Shown one piece after another: positions 20,026 to 31,747 of a DNA stretch of 64,000 nucleotides. Each line of letters opens with the position of its first letter. Positions within the stretch are counted from its first letter, which is position 1. Source of the stretch: Leptodactylus fallax (taxonomy: Eukaryota > Chordata > Amphibia > Anura > Leptodactylidae); the NCBI GenBank assembly GCA_947044405.1, contig CAMRHE010000168.1, positions 2,735,001-2,799,000 on the forward strand, in the 5' to 3' direction. The notes below the pieces were generated by a model. The model saw only the letters and a program-made list of their open reading frames with translations, was not told where the DNA came from and ran no database searches. A program made the position numbers and the translations under genes.

Positions 20026-20963
20026 CATGCCAGAGGCATCGTCTAATAGCAGTGAAGGCATTTTGCTATTCACTGCGATACAGTAGTATCGCAGTGAATA
20101 GTATGAGCGATCAGACTCCCTAGGTTTAAAGGTCCCTAGGGAGTCTGATCATACAAGTAATAGTATAAAAAAAAAAGTTTTTAAAAGTATGTAAAAATTA
20201 AAAAAAAAACACAAAAGTTCAAATCACCCCCCTTTCCCTAGATCAGATATAACAGTAAATAAACAAAAGTAAACATAAACACATTAGGTATCCCCGTGCT
20301 CCAAAATGCCCGAACTATTAAAATATTAAAATATTTATCCCATACGGTGAACGGCGTAGCGGGGAAAAAAAATCAAAATGGCCAAATAGCGTTTTTTTCA
20401 ACACTTTGTCTCCTATAAAAAAATGAATAAAAAGTGATCAAACCATCAGATCTTTCCCCAAGTGGTATCAATAAAAACATCATGTTGTCCCGCATAAAAA
20501 GACGCCTTACCCAGCTCCATACATGTAAATATGAAAAAGTTACAGGTGACACAATATGGCGATGCAAAATTTTTTTTCTATTTAGCAAAGTTTTTAATTT
20601 TTTAAAAGGTATCAAAACATTACAAATACTATATAAATTTGGTATCGCCGTGTTCGTACTGACCCACAGAATACAGGTAACATGTCATTTTTACCACACA
20701 GTGAATGGTGTAAAAATTAAACCCATATGAATTTGGCGCAAATGCAGTTTTTCTCCAATTGCACCTCATTCTGAATTTTTTTCCAGCTTCCCAGTACATT
20801 GCACAGCATATTGAATAGTGACATTACAAAGTACAATTTGTTTCGCAAACAATAAGCCATCATGTGACTCTGTGAACTGAAAAATGAAAAAGTTATGGCT
20901 CTTGGAATGTGGGGAGGGAAAAACGAAAATGCAAAAACAAAAAATGGCCGGGTCATTAAGGGG
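20026..20963 (-). mobile_element. Truncated TTAA-type element
   Basis: The right end reads GGGTCATTAAGGGG followed by TTAA (20964-20967), the mirror image of the left end of the complete element at 52545. Inner sequence matches that element in reverse to about 20028 (GCCAGAGGCATCGTCTAATAGCAG). Its other end is missing. It lies at a TTAA inside the 5' region of the Tc1 copy that follows (intact version at 63010: CTTCTTTAAGAGGCTCC). Confidence 0.85.
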
Positions 20964-20967
20964 TTAA

Positions 20968-22319
20968 GAGGCTCCTCTGTCCTCCACTCATTACCTGTAG
21001 TAATGGCACCTGTTTGAAATTGTTATCAGTATAAAAGACACCTGTCCACAACCTCAAACAGTCACACTCCAAACTCCACTATGGTGAAGACCAAAGAGCT
21101 GTGGAAGGACACCAGAAACAAAATTGTAGACCTGCACCAGGCTGGTAAGACTGAATCTGCAATAGGCAAGCAGCTTGGTGTGAAAAAATCAACCGTGGGA
21201 GCAATAATTAGGAAATGGAAGACATATAAGACCACACATAATCTCCCTTGATCAGGGGCTCCAAGCAAGATCTCACTCCATGGGGTCAAAATGATCACAA
21301 GAACGGTGAGCAAAAATCCTAGAACCGCACGGGGGGACCTAGTGAATGACCTGCAGAAAGCTGGGATTAAACGTAACAAAGACTACCGTCAGTAACACAC
21401 TACGCCGCCAGGGACTCAGATCCTGCAGTGCCAGACGTGTCCCCCTGCTTAAGTCAGTACATATCCGGGCCCATCTGAAGTTGGCTAGAGAGCATTTGGA
21501 TGTTCCAGAAGAGTATTGGGAGAATGTCATATGGTCAGATGAAACCAAAGTAGAACTGTTTGCTAGAAACACAACTCGTCGTGTTTGGAGGAGAGTGAAT
21601 GCTGAGTTGCATCCAAAGAACACCATACCTACTGTGAAGCATGTGCGTGGCAACATCATGCTTTGGGTCTGTTTCTCTGCAAAGGGACCAGGATGACTGA
21701 TTCATGTACATGAAAGAATGAATGGGGCCATGTATCGTGAGATTTTTAGTGCAAACCTCCTTCCATCAGCAAGGGCATTGAAGATGAAATGTGGCTGGGT
21801 CTTTCAGCATGACAATGATCCCAAGCACACCGCCAGGGCAACTAAGGAGTGGCTTCGTAAGAGGCATTTCAAGGTCCTGGAGTAGCCTAGGCCGTCTCCA
21901 GATCTCAACTCCATAGAAAACCTTTGGAGGGAGTTGAACGTCCGTGTTGTCCAGTGACAGCCCCAAAACATCACTGCTCTAGAGGATATCTGCATGGAGG
22001 AATGGGCCAACATGCCAGCAACAGTGTGTGCCAACCTTGTGAAGACTTACAGAAAACGTTTGACCTCTGTCATTGCCAACAAAGGATATATAACAAGGTA
22101 TTGAGATGAACTTTTGTTATTGATCAAATACTTATTTTCCACCATAATTTGCAAATAAATTCTTTAAAAATCAGACAATGTGACTTTCTGGATTTGTTTT
22201 CTCATTTTGTCTCTCATAGTTGAAGTTTACCTATGATGTCAATTACAGGCCTCTCTCATCTTTTTAAGTGGGAGAACTTGCACAATTGGTGGCTGACTAA
22301 ATACTTTTTTTCCCCACTG
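20968..22319 (+). mobile_element. Tc1 transposon, copy A, left end missing
   Basis: The body matches Tc1 copies at 48678 and 62811. The right inverted repeat ends TTTTTTTCCCCACTG at 22319 next to the target dinucleotide TA (22320-22321), where it entered an L1/Tx1-like LINE. The left inverted repeat and about 190 bases are absent: the TTAA element at 20026-20963 sits in their place and is itself truncated, so one deletion probably removed both. Confidence 0.9.
21081..22104 (+). pseudogene. Tc1 transposase, copy A, inactive
   Basis: DDE transposase of the Tc1 group, which would bind the inverted repeats and cut and paste the element. It starts ATGGTGAAGACCAAAGAGCT. A paired HTH-like DNA-binding region ([18 protein letters not shown]) is followed by the catalytic domain with [10 protein letters not shown] (first Asp), HDNDPKHT (second Asp) and SIENLW (Glu). 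It is disrupted by TGA at 21249-21251 (shared with copy D), frameshifts near 21370, and a stop before the last catalytic motif. Ends at TGA 22102-22104. Confidence 0.9.
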
Positions 22320-22321
22320 TA

Positions 22322-24544
22322 CATGACTGTGTGTCAGACCAAGTCCCAGAATCTGGGACTTGGATTCGTTGACTTTATAGTATGACAACGCTCCAAAGTC
22401 CGACAACGTCCGGGCAACCGTGCAGAGTGTGTTGTCGGAATAAGAAAGGGATAGTATTACATCATCTGCGAATAAATTAATTCTATGGTCCAAATGACCC
22501 AACTTAATACCATTAAGACCAGGGTGCGACCTAATCTTTTCCGCTAAAGGCTCCATCATTAAGGAAAATATTAGGGGGGACAACGGGCATCCCTGTCTCG
22601 TGCGGTTAGTGATAGGGAAGGGGCGGGAAAGAACCCCATTCACCAGAACCCGTGTGGACGGGTCAGAATAGAGTGCGGAGATCGCAGTAGCTATGGGGCC
22701 CGAAAAGCCAAACTTACTTAGAACTTCAAAAAGATAACCCCAATGAACCCTATCGAACTTCCTCTCTGCATCCAAGGACAGGAGCAGAGAAGGCGTCCGC
22801 CGAGCCCGGGCCGCCGCAACCAGCGCGATCACACGTCTCGTGCCGTCTGGGGCCTGTCTCCCTTTGGTAAAGCCCACCTGGTCGCAGCCAATCAGTTGGG
22901 GAATTATGTCCAAAAGCTAATTCGCTAGAACCTTGGCAAATAACTTGACATCTGCATTTAATAATGATATAGGCCTGTAATTAGAAGGGAGAGAGGTATC
23001 CTTGCCCGGCTTAGGTAACGTCACGATCGTAGCAGTTAGCATCTCCTGGGGAAATCTGCCAGTAGACATTGACAAGTTAAACACTACTGTAAGATGAGAT
23101 AGGATATGTGACTTGAATAATTTGTAATATTCCCCCGAGAACCCATCTGGACCAGGAGATTTATTGGGCTTTAAGCCATCTATGGCTTTAGCCACTTCCT
23201 GTTTAGATATGGGCGCGTTTAAAGTTTGGGAGGTGGAGGGAAGTTGCAAGGAGTTGAGAAACTGAGTGATATCTAATCTAGAAGGCTGCACGGTGTCCGG
23301 GTCCTCCCTTAAATTGTATAAGTCCTGATAGTATTTACTGCATTCATCAGCAATATGCTGCGGATGAAACAGTTTTGCATTAGTCGATTTGGAGAGAATA
23401 AACGGAATTTTAGACTTAATTCTAGCCGCCTTGACTCGTTGTGCCATCAATTTACTTGCTTTATTAAACGACCGATAGTAGGACGCCTTCATTTGTTTAG
23501 AGTGTTTCTCGAAATCCACTAATAGGTGTGCGCTCAAGTCATCTCTAGCTTTTGCAAGGAAGCCAGTAAAGTGGGATTAGGGGCTGTCTTATGTTGTTTC
23601 TCTATAGACGCAATGGAAGCCAGTAGCTCCTTCATTGCATGTGATCTCATGCGCTTAAAGCGTGATGTATGCTGAATCAATAAGCCCCTGACAAAGGCCT
23701 TATGGGAATTCCAGAGGCAAAATTTGTCATTTACTGACGGAGTATTAATATCAAAGAATTCGACAATGTCTGTGGATAATTTTTCAGACACTGATTTCGG
23801 GGACATGACATATGTATTATTGCGGCATGACACAGGGGGGGGCTGTTGTGGCACCAGAACGGATTGTAAGGGTAACAGGCACGTGGTCGGACCACGTGAT
23901 ATCTCACAGCATTGTACTCTAAAGAGCATATCAGTCTGGACCAGAAACATGTCTATTCTGGAATATGAATGATGTCTGGCAGAGTAATAGGTATAGTCTT
24001 TCTCGGATGCATGAAAACACCTCCAGACATCATGAAGCTCCTCTTGTCGAAGCCAGGGCCCTGGTTGTTGAGGCACATGCTTGCCGCGATGAGTAGAATC
24101 AGCGGGAGCCTCATGCACTATATTAAGATCACCACACAAAATAACCTGACCCTGTGCATGTTTCCTTACCTTCCTCAATATCCGATTTAAAAAGGAGATT
24201 TGAGATGTGTTAGGACAGTACACATTCAAGATAGTAAAAGGGCAGTTATCAATTAAACATATGAGAGCTACATAGCGGCCCTTGGGGTCAATGATGACAT
24301 GTACGAGCTGAAAGGATACCCTATTTTTAACTGCTATAAGGACACCTGCAACCTTCCTAGAGGCATTTGAGCAGTAGTATGGGAAAAGTCTATGAGAAAA
24401 CCTTGGTGGACGAGGGTCACAGAAGTGTATTTCTTGCAAACATATTACATCCGCCGCAGATCTGAGAGCCTCCTTCCACAACAGTGAACGTTTAAAGGGG
24501 CTATTCAGGCCCCTTACATTAAGTGACAAAATTTTTACTCCCAT
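22322..24544 (-). pseudogene. ORF2 (endonuclease and RT) of L1/Tx1-like LINE 1
   Basis: Starts MGVKILSLNVRGLNSP at 24544. The APE-type endonuclease follows with ICLQEIHF (catalytic Glu) and ILCGDLNIVHEAP (the GD-x-N motif); a frameshift near 23900 breaks its last motif. The RT has KSPGPDGFSGEYYKLF and NYRPISLLNADVKLFAKVLAN (23537-22917 frame), then QGCPLSPLIFSLMMEPLA and NLFADDVILSLSYSD (22913-22239 frame). Tc1 copy A cuts it at 22322 after VNESKSQILGLGLTH. The rest is missing or is the fragment at 19440-20025. Several frameshifts make it inactive. Confidence 0.9.
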
Positions 24545-24803
24545 GAAAACATTTCAAAATTAAGTACACAAACTGGCAGTAAGATAACTGAAGTGCTAGA
24601 GTGTTCCCAAGAATAAGTCCATCAGGCCTAAGAGGGTAAAACTGGTTAAGAAAAGTGTTAAACCTAGAACTAGTTAACAATAAAAAGAGTAATTGTACAA
24701 AACCGAGCAGTATAATACTGCGCAAACTTGGGGGAAAGTTTGCCATAGAGTACAAACACAGAAGGTATCACAAGTGACTCACAGAGTGTCCATTGCAGGG
24801 TAT

Positions 24804-26026
24804 TCACTCGGCAGAGCTATTGGATTTCCACAGAGGATCCAGTTTGTGGAACTCAGTTCTGGGTGGTTTCTGGACATCAGGGGCAGGTGGTGGTAGGTTC
24901 CATTGTAGCAGTAGATTCTTGCCAGTGTCGAGGGAGTTAAATGTATGGGTTGCTCCATTCTTTATGACAATAATTTTTGTAGGGAATCCCCACTTATAGG
25001 GAACATTGTGTTGACGAAGGACCGCCGTAATGAGAGCGAGCTTTCTTCTGGCGGCAATGGTGGCCTGAGACAGATCTGCAAATAGTTGAATAGCTTTGAA
25101 AGGCTCAGGCAGAGAAGATCTTTTCCTGGATTCGTTCATGAGACAATCTTTGACATGGTAAAAATGTATGCGGGCAAGAGTATCCCTAGGTGTGCCCTGT
25201 CGATGATCAGGTCCGCATCGGAGCAATGTGGTAGGGTCGCTTTCATTAGCCGTTGCAAAAAAGGAATCAATTCCCTGGCAGCGACTGACTCTGGTATGCC
25301 ACGAAACTTAACATTGTTCCGTCTATTTCTATCCTCCATGTCGGCTAATTTAAGTTTAACTGCCGCCAATTCTTCCTCGAGATCGTTATGGGCATCTACT
25401 ATGGTATTATGTGCAGAAGCGAACTCGCCCATTTTATTTTCAACATGGTTAAGTCTATCGCCAAGAGAGTCAACCGTGGAGGAAACGGATGTAATTGCTT
25501 TAGTGATATCTTTCTGAATAGATCTATGCAAAGCTAGCATCATATCTTTCAAGAAGGACTCAGAAGCTGATTGGGTGCTTGCTGGGATAGACTGAAGCAC
25601 ATCAGACTCGTAATGTTGGGGTTCTTCTATAGAGGTCCCCGGGTGCAAATCAAAACAGAAAGTGGTATCCCATTTCATTCGTTGTTTCACTGGGCTATGT
25701 GTGGGGGTAGCAGCAAGCTGGCAAGCTGCAGCTAACATGGATGCTGAGGAGGGTTGGAGGCCCCTCTTAGAGGCCTGCTGTGGGCCTGCCTGGCTGCTGG
25801 AATGACTCCCTTGGGAGTTTGTACTATCGCCCGTAGAGCCCAGGTGTGGGGGGGTCGAGTGCTGCGACAGCTCACCTGGGGTATGTGTCATCCCGGCAGA
25901 TAAGCGGTCGGCTGCGCGCTGATGCGGAGGGAGCAGGGATGCATCGGCGCCATCTTGCCCAGATGCCTGCGCTGCAAAAAAGTCTGTGAGCCGCTTGGGA
26001 GGGCCCTTTTTTCCCCGTTTCGCCAT
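24804..26026 (-). pseudogene. ORF1 (RNA-binding protein) of L1/Tx1-like LINE 1
   Basis: Starts MAKRGKKGPPKRLTDFF at 26026, inside a longer open frame. After a low-complexity Ser/Gln-rich part, a coiled coil (VDSLGDRLNHVENKMGEF ... EEELAAVKLKLADME) leads into the RRM-type start (RNNVKFRGIPE) that is typical of L1 ORF1p. A frameshift near 25200 passes to the 25226-24804 frame with RDTLARIHFYHVKDCLM and the C-terminal domain (LFADLSQATIAARRKL). The protein would trimerise and coat LINE RNA. Confidence 0.87.
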
Positions 26027-26184
26027 CCTGCGATATCCCCTGATGTAGTTGGACCCCAATGGAGGTAATGAGCCGGCGTATGTCGGCGCTGAGCAGAGTG
26101 ATGAGCCGCTTATAACTGTGAGGCCACGGAGCTCTTTCAAGCTGCGGTCATCTAATTTGACAGTCAAGCCACGCCCCCTCGAGA

Positions 26185-29100
26185 GGATACTTGTTTGAGG
26201 CGGTCCTGGACGTGTGACCAAAAGGGGGAGATAATAGGGCAGGACCACTATAAGTGCAGATAAGTTCCAGACTGGGACTTGCAGCACCAACAAGTATCAT
26301 CTTTTGCAAGTTTTTTTTATTGAATAGGCAGTCAGGAGCTCTGTACCACCTGGATAAAAGTTTGTAGTGATTTTCCTGAAGGCGAATACATGGTGAGAAA
26401 CCGTGTGAGTGCTGTAGAATTTGTTGGACATCAGTGGGTGATAGGGAGAGTCCAAGATCTTTCTCCCAGGAGGTAAGAAAGGCTGGCCTGGTAAGTTTAG
26501 GTATGTCAATATGAGAGTGGAGTAGATGGGAGGTTTTCCGGAGAAGTCTCTGCTTAGACAAGAGGAGTTTCTCAAAGGGTGTCAAATGGGTGCGAACGAT
26601 CATCTTCTCTCCAGATTTCTCAAGACAAAATTGAAGATGTTGTTTATGCAGGAAAGTCAGTTTAAGCAGTGGTAGGAGAGCTAAAACATCATCCAGAGCC
26701 AATGGAGTGCCATTTGGGCAAATGTCTCTAATGGTTAAGTTATAGAAGTTATTCCAAAGTGATCGGTAGGAGTCTGTCTGCAGTTCCAGCAGGTTGGGGA
26801 TTAGACTAGCAGGTGTTAGTGGAGATGGATAAGGTGCCAAATTCTCAGAAACATCCTTCCATATGTCTGAGCAGCCTTGTATGATTGGATCTAGTATTAA
26901 TGCCTTAGAGTTTTGTGCACGGGGACGCCATAAGGTGAAATATAGGGTGTGTGGTAGTAGGGAGCGCATTAATTGTAGTGGTACATTGGAGCCAATTGGT
27001 GAGACTAGGTAGGACCACCATGACAACTGTGCAGCTTGATAATATTTGAAGATATCCGGTAAGCCGATGCCTCCTTTGCTACGATGTTTGACAAGTTGAA
27101 ACCATGTGAAGTGGGGTGTCTTTCCTCTCCATATGAATCTGGTGAACATACTACGGTCAGATCGAAAAATAAAGGCGGCAAATAGATAGGTAGCATATTT
27201 AGGCGATATAAGATTTTTTGGACAATATAGGTTTGTAGGAGATTTTTATGGCCAAACCATGACAATGGCAGTTTGTCATACGTAGACAGAAGAGATTTCA
27301 GTTTTGAGAGTAGTGAAATGAAATTGGTCGGATAGAGATCAGCTGGATTCGCCGTCAAGTTAATTCCTAAATATTTAATGACCTTGCTTGCCCAGACAAA
27401 TGGAGTGGATTGTTGGAGTTTCAGCATATCAGTAGAGGAGAGGGTCACATTTAGTAACTCAGATTTGGAGAAATTGACCTTGTAATTAGAGATTCTGCCA
27501 TACACTTCAAGAAGGTCTACAAGAGCAGGAATGCCTTCCGTTGGGTTAGTCATTACAAAGAGGACATCATCTGCAAATGCCGTTGCATGGAGAGAAGATT
27601 GGCCAACAGGCATACCCTGGATATGAGGATGTTGGCAGACTGCTTGCAGAAGGGTTTCCAACACCAAAATGAACAAGGAAGGGGAAAGTGGATAGCCTTG
27701 CCTTGTTGCATTAGAAACCGTGAAACTGGAAGAATAAGTGCCATTAATTTTTAATCTGGCATTTGGTTGAGAGTAGAGAGAGAACACAGCCTTGATGTAT
27801 ATGGCAGGGAAGCCAAACCTCTCCAGTGTGGCTTTCATAAAGTCCCAGTCCACTATATCAAATGATTTTTCAGCGTCAACTACTAGAAGTAATAAAGGAT
27901 GATTGGTGCAACGGGCCAGGCTGATCAAGGGGAGCAACTTTGCTGTGTTGTCTTTCCCCTCCATTCCATGTATGAAGCTGGATTGCTCCTCATGAATCAA
28001 GGAAGGAAGGAGTAGTTTCAATCTCAGAGCAAGGATCTTTGCCCAAATCTTTACATCAAGATTCAATAATGAGATGGGTCTGTAGCTACAGACCACAAGA
28101 AGAAATGTCTTTGCCCTTTTTAGCGTTAAGAGTGATGTGTGCTTCCTGTACCTGTTTGGGAAGAGATGCATGCTAAGGAAAGATGTGGTGCAAGAATCTT
28201 CTGAAATTTTTTGTAATGTAAGAGAGGTAGGCCATATGGGCCTAGATTTTTCCCTTTAGGGAAGCTGTTAATAGTGTCTGTAAGCTCTTTCAGGGTAATT
28301 TTGGAGGTCAGCGTGGATATAGAATCAGGCGACAAAGTTGGTAATGCATGAATTATGAATGTATGCAATGTATGCAAGAATTCTCTGGTCAGGGTTTGTT
28401 TATCTTCAGGGAAAAGTGTGGATGGGTCCGCATGAAGGTTGAACAATTTCTTATAAAAAGTTACAAAGGCTTGAGCTATGTCAGGAATGGAAGTTTGGGA
28501 GACCCCAGACGCATCTGTAATGGATGAGATGAAGGTCTTCACCTTAGTTTTGCGCAGTAAATTTGTCATGAGACGGCCTCCTATGTCACCGTGAGCATAT
28601 AGCATTTGTTGGAATTGTAGGTGGTATTTAGCAACCCTGGCGTTGAGGATAGAATTTAACTCTATCTCTCAGTTTTGTCAGTTCAGCCTGTGCAGGAATG
28701 GCTAAGGACTTTTTATGGATGTGTTCTATTGCGGCGATGCGAGGTAGAATATTGTCCAGTGACCTTCTTGCTTCTTTTTTAGCCTTAGAAGCTAAAGTGA
28801 TGAGAATGCCTCTAATGTAGGATTTATGGGATTCCCATATGATAGTAGGGCACATGCCAGGGGTGGTGTTGACATCGAAGAATTCAGTCAGGTGTTTTTG
28901 AAGGAAGTGGACAACTTCTGTATCTAAGAGCAACTCATTCAACCTCCAGTTCCAATCTCTGGATGGTAATTGGCATAATTCGAATGTAACAGACAAAGGG
29001 GCATGGTCCGAGACTGTTATGGAGCCTGTGTGGGAACCAATAACTCGGTCCAGGAGAGAACATGGGAGAAATACATAATCCAATCTATGGTGGGAATTTC

Positions 29101-29690
29101 CAGGAATGGAGTAGAAAGAGAAGTCTTTGGTGGTAGGATGTTGTGGTCGCCAAATATCAATTAGTCCAAGATCTTGGATAGCACCCATCAATCTGGGTGA
29201 CTTCTGGGAATGAATAGCCGCTGTGAAGGTGGAGTCAAGAGGAGGATTCAAAGCCAAATTAAAGTCACCACCTAGAATAATCATGCCTTCCGCAAAAAGT
29301 TTTAAGGTTTCCAGGGTGGTAATTAACCAAGAGATCTGACCTTTGTTAGGAGCATAAATGTTGACGAAGGTGTACTGTAAAGATGCTATGGAGTCCATTA
29401 GGAATAAAAGTCTACCATCTGGATCTGTATATTGTTGTCGGCATTGGAAGGGAACTGAATTGTGAGAAAGGGTCGAGACCCTCCTTGATGCAGAGGAAGG
29501 GTGAGAGTTGTGGAACCAGTGGTTGAATTGCTTCTTGGGTAGGGAAGGAATACTGGAACCTTTGAAATGCGTTTCTTGCAAGACCACACCAGACTGCAGC
29601 TTGCGGAGAAGAAGAAGGATGTGATGTCTTTGGTGAATTGAAGCCTTTTACATTGTAAGAGATGCACGTCAACTTACTGTAGACATAATA
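26185..29690 (-). pseudogene. ORF2 (endonuclease and RT) of LINE 2
   Basis: Begins near 29690 with LTCISYNVKGFNSP. The APE endonuclease shows VLQETHF, ILGGDFNLALNPP, HHRLDYVFLPCSL and TVSDHAPLSV, all four expected blocks (29587-28628). Next come the linker and RT start (28605-28126; KGKNLGPYGLP in place of K-PGPDG), then the RT (28171-27005) with SYRPISLLNLDVKIWAKILA, FDIVDWDFM, QGYPLSPSLFILVLETLL and TAFADDVLFVM, then the C-terminal region (27149-26185; FIWRGKTPHF, GGIGLPDIFKYYQAAQL). Multiple frameshifts. The endonuclease part is the best preserved. Confidence 0.9.
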
Positions 29691-29900
29691 TGCTTTTTGA
29701 AGAATCTTATGCAGCAATAACAAATGGATAGATCGTGGACCAAATGAGGTTAATGCGTATGGAGTCAGAAATGAAGTAGGAACAGGGATTAGATGAGGAG
29801 GGATGAAAATTAAGGGAGACAGGCAGAGGAAGACAAGTAAGGTTATTAGTGTTAGTATTAAAATAAGTAAGAGAAGCAAGCTAAGACAATCAAATCAAGA
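26185..29900 (-). mobile_element. L1/Tx1-like LINE 2, 5'-truncated
   Basis: A second minus-strand LINE with only ORF2 recognisable; no ORF1 is seen before 29900. It ends abruptly at about 26185, where LINE 1 begins, still within ORF2 C-terminal coding sequence. Hence LINE 1 may have inserted here, and the true 3' end of LINE 2 is not identified in the window. Confidence 0.82.
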
Positions 29901-29911
29901 GGAGCAAGAAC

Positions 29912-30205
29912 TGTGGCAGCGTGTTTTACACCACTCCATCCAACTCTTGGTATTATGTTCGGAGATATAAGGCTTGCATGCAGCTGTGAGGCATGGAAAT
30001 CCATGTCATGAAGCTCCTGGTGCGCAGGTTTTGTGCTGCTATAAACATCAGGAGTAGGTTTGGATCTTTGCAGTCATTGAGTTAGCAGAGCATTGTCAAC
30101 TTTTTTGCACTATATGCTTCAGCGCTTGCTTCACCCACTCAGTAGCTTTACATAGTCTGCCACTTCATGACTGAGTTGCTGTGGTTTCTAAACACTGCTG
30201 GAATG
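29912..30205 (-). pseudogene. Internal fragment of a Tc1-like transposon (another family)
   Basis: The plus strand shows GTGTTTTACACCACTCCATCC, AAGGCTTGCATGCAGCTG, GGCATGGAAATCCATGTC, ATGAAGCTCCTGGTGCGCA and CCACTTCATGACTGAGTTGC in order. This is the antisense of a well-known Tc1-type transposase region (from memory: the part between the HTH and the first catalytic Asp). No ends are visible; heavily mutated. Confidence 0.72.
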
Positions 30206-30785
30206 AAATAAATATTCTATTCTATCTAATTTTTATTTTCTATCTTATATTTATATAATATGAAGTATGTATAAAATAAATATAAAAAACTGTAAAGTAT
30301 TTGCATCATAAATAATTGTGCTTTGGAATACAGAACTTTTCCTTTAGGTGGCAGTATTTAACTACTTTTCTGAGTCATCTTATGTTAACCATTCCGTGTA
30401 AAGATTTTTACATTCAGTTATTAGAAATCAATAACATAATAACATATTCATGATGATAATTTTGTAATTATTGTTACTATTATTTTGCTTAAGTATTAAA
30501 ACTTGTCATCCTGTCAAGTTTTTTGTAAACATCAGTACTATTGATTTTGTAGTATAAGACACAGAGGAAAAATTACGGCAAAAATTGCAATGAGACTACA
30601 ATTTAATACTGATATCCTGGTTGCTTGTGTGGGATACAGAATGTAATGGTTTAAAAAACTACAGCAAGCACTAAAAATACATATATACATATGTATCAAA
30701 CAAAAAAAAACCCTGAATTTCTGCAAGGCTCCATCCACATGACTACAATGCATACTACAAGCACATAAACATCATCCATTGGAAC
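30206..30785. other. AT-rich sequence, nothing recognised
   Basis: AT-rich DNA with short ATTT-rich runs. I see no gene, repeat ends or RNA signal. Confidence 0.5.
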
Positions 30786-31045
30786 ATACTTAAGGCTGAG
30801 ACCCCTCGTGGTGGAAAGGCTTTTTTGCTACAGATTTTGCTGCATTTTTTTGAACCACAGTCAAGAATTACTGCAATAGGAATGGGAAATATATAGGAAG
30901 CATTTATACTTATCCCTCCTGTTAAATTCACTCCAGACTTTGGTTAAAAAAATGCACTAAAATCTGCAACAAAAAAAATGCTGCAATGTGGGGCTTTAGC
31001 CAAAATCAGCTTTTTCACAACGTGGGGCCTCAGCCTAAAATTGTT
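30786..31045. repeat. Foldback MITE, CCCACGTTGC family
   Basis: Arms: GGCTGAGACCCCTCGTGG with TTGCTACAGATTTTGCTGC on the left, mirrored by TAAAATCTGCAACAAAAA, GCTGCAATGTGGGGCTTTAGCC and CAACGTGGGGCCTCAGCC on the right. The centre is AGGAATGGGAAATATATAGGAAG. Close copies lie at 36055-36275; diverged ones at 32490-32680, 38725-38970, 39690-39900 and 60720-61065. Confidence 0.8.
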
Positions 31046-31047
31046 TA

Positions 31048-31215
31048 GGAATGTTTTATTTATGGCCTATCTTTAGGATTAGCCATTAATATCTGATCAG
31101 TGGCCCCCACGTAGATCAGCTGTTCGGGTGTACACTCTGGATGATGCATTGCACGAAACTAGAACTGGAACTAGCTCTATAGTCTGTATAGTGGCAGGAC
31201 AACCCCTGTAATGTT
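31048..31215. repeat. One arm of a GATAGGCCAT-type foldback
   Basis: TATTTATGGCCTATCTTTAGGATTAGCC followed by ATTAATATCTGATCAG, AGATCAGCTGTTCGGG and CAGGACAACCCCTGTAATG follows the word order of the left arm of the element at 1165-1582. The opposite arm is absent. Confidence 0.6.
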
Positions 31216-31494
31216 TGTATATGCAGAATGCACATATAATTCATTGTAGATTGTATGATAGTAGTGGACTGCACATACCTCATTAAAATGCACTGCAGCC
31301 ATAATCAGGACTGTGTGAGACATGCTTTATATGTGCTATTGTGCATGAAGCTTAAAGAAGACCCAGTTATTGAACAATTGCTAGCAATTTTTATAAAACA
31401 ATGAAAGAACTCTGAAAAAAGTGATACATATGCATATGTTTCTAGCATTCGGCTCTGGTCATCTCCACTGCTGCAGCGATGAGATAATTTTCTT

Positions 31495-31747
31495 AGGCTA
31501 TGTTCACAACTGTGTTGGAGTGTCCATTTGAAGAATCCATCGTGGTATCCACCTAAAATCTTCAGACGAAAAATTCCTGTACCCAAGGCTTTTTCATTCA
31601 GTGCTTTCAGTTAAAAAATGGATATCTGTCAGACGCCCCATTATAATCGATGGAGTTCATAAGGATTTTAGCGTTCCATTTGTCCTTTGTTCTTGTCCTC
31701 CGATGGACTAGAACAATGGACACACAGCACTAGTGTGAACCTAGCGT
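31495..31747. repeat. MITE with TAGGCTATGTTCACA ends
   Basis: Left end TAGGCTATGTTCACAACTGTG near 31494; right end CACTAGTGTGAACCTAGCGTTA near 31728. These are imperfect inverted repeats enclosing non-coding sequence. A flanking duplication is not clear. Confidence 0.65.

Larger units (their letters stand above)
22322..26182 (-). mobile_element. L1/Tx1-like LINE 1 (5' part and ORF1-ORF2)
   Basis: Carries ORF1 and ORF2 in the same orientation with about 260 bases between them. The 5' end is near 26182 (minus-strand start GAGGGGGCGTGGCTTGACTG), directly abutting the 3' coding part of LINE 2. The 3' part was separated by Tc1 copy A and a deletion; the likely remnant is at 19440-20025. Confidence 0.83.

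Noticed and set aside
31305..31586. Minus-strand frame of 93 codons
   Set aside because: No recognisable motif, no supporting context, and it overlaps a MITE.
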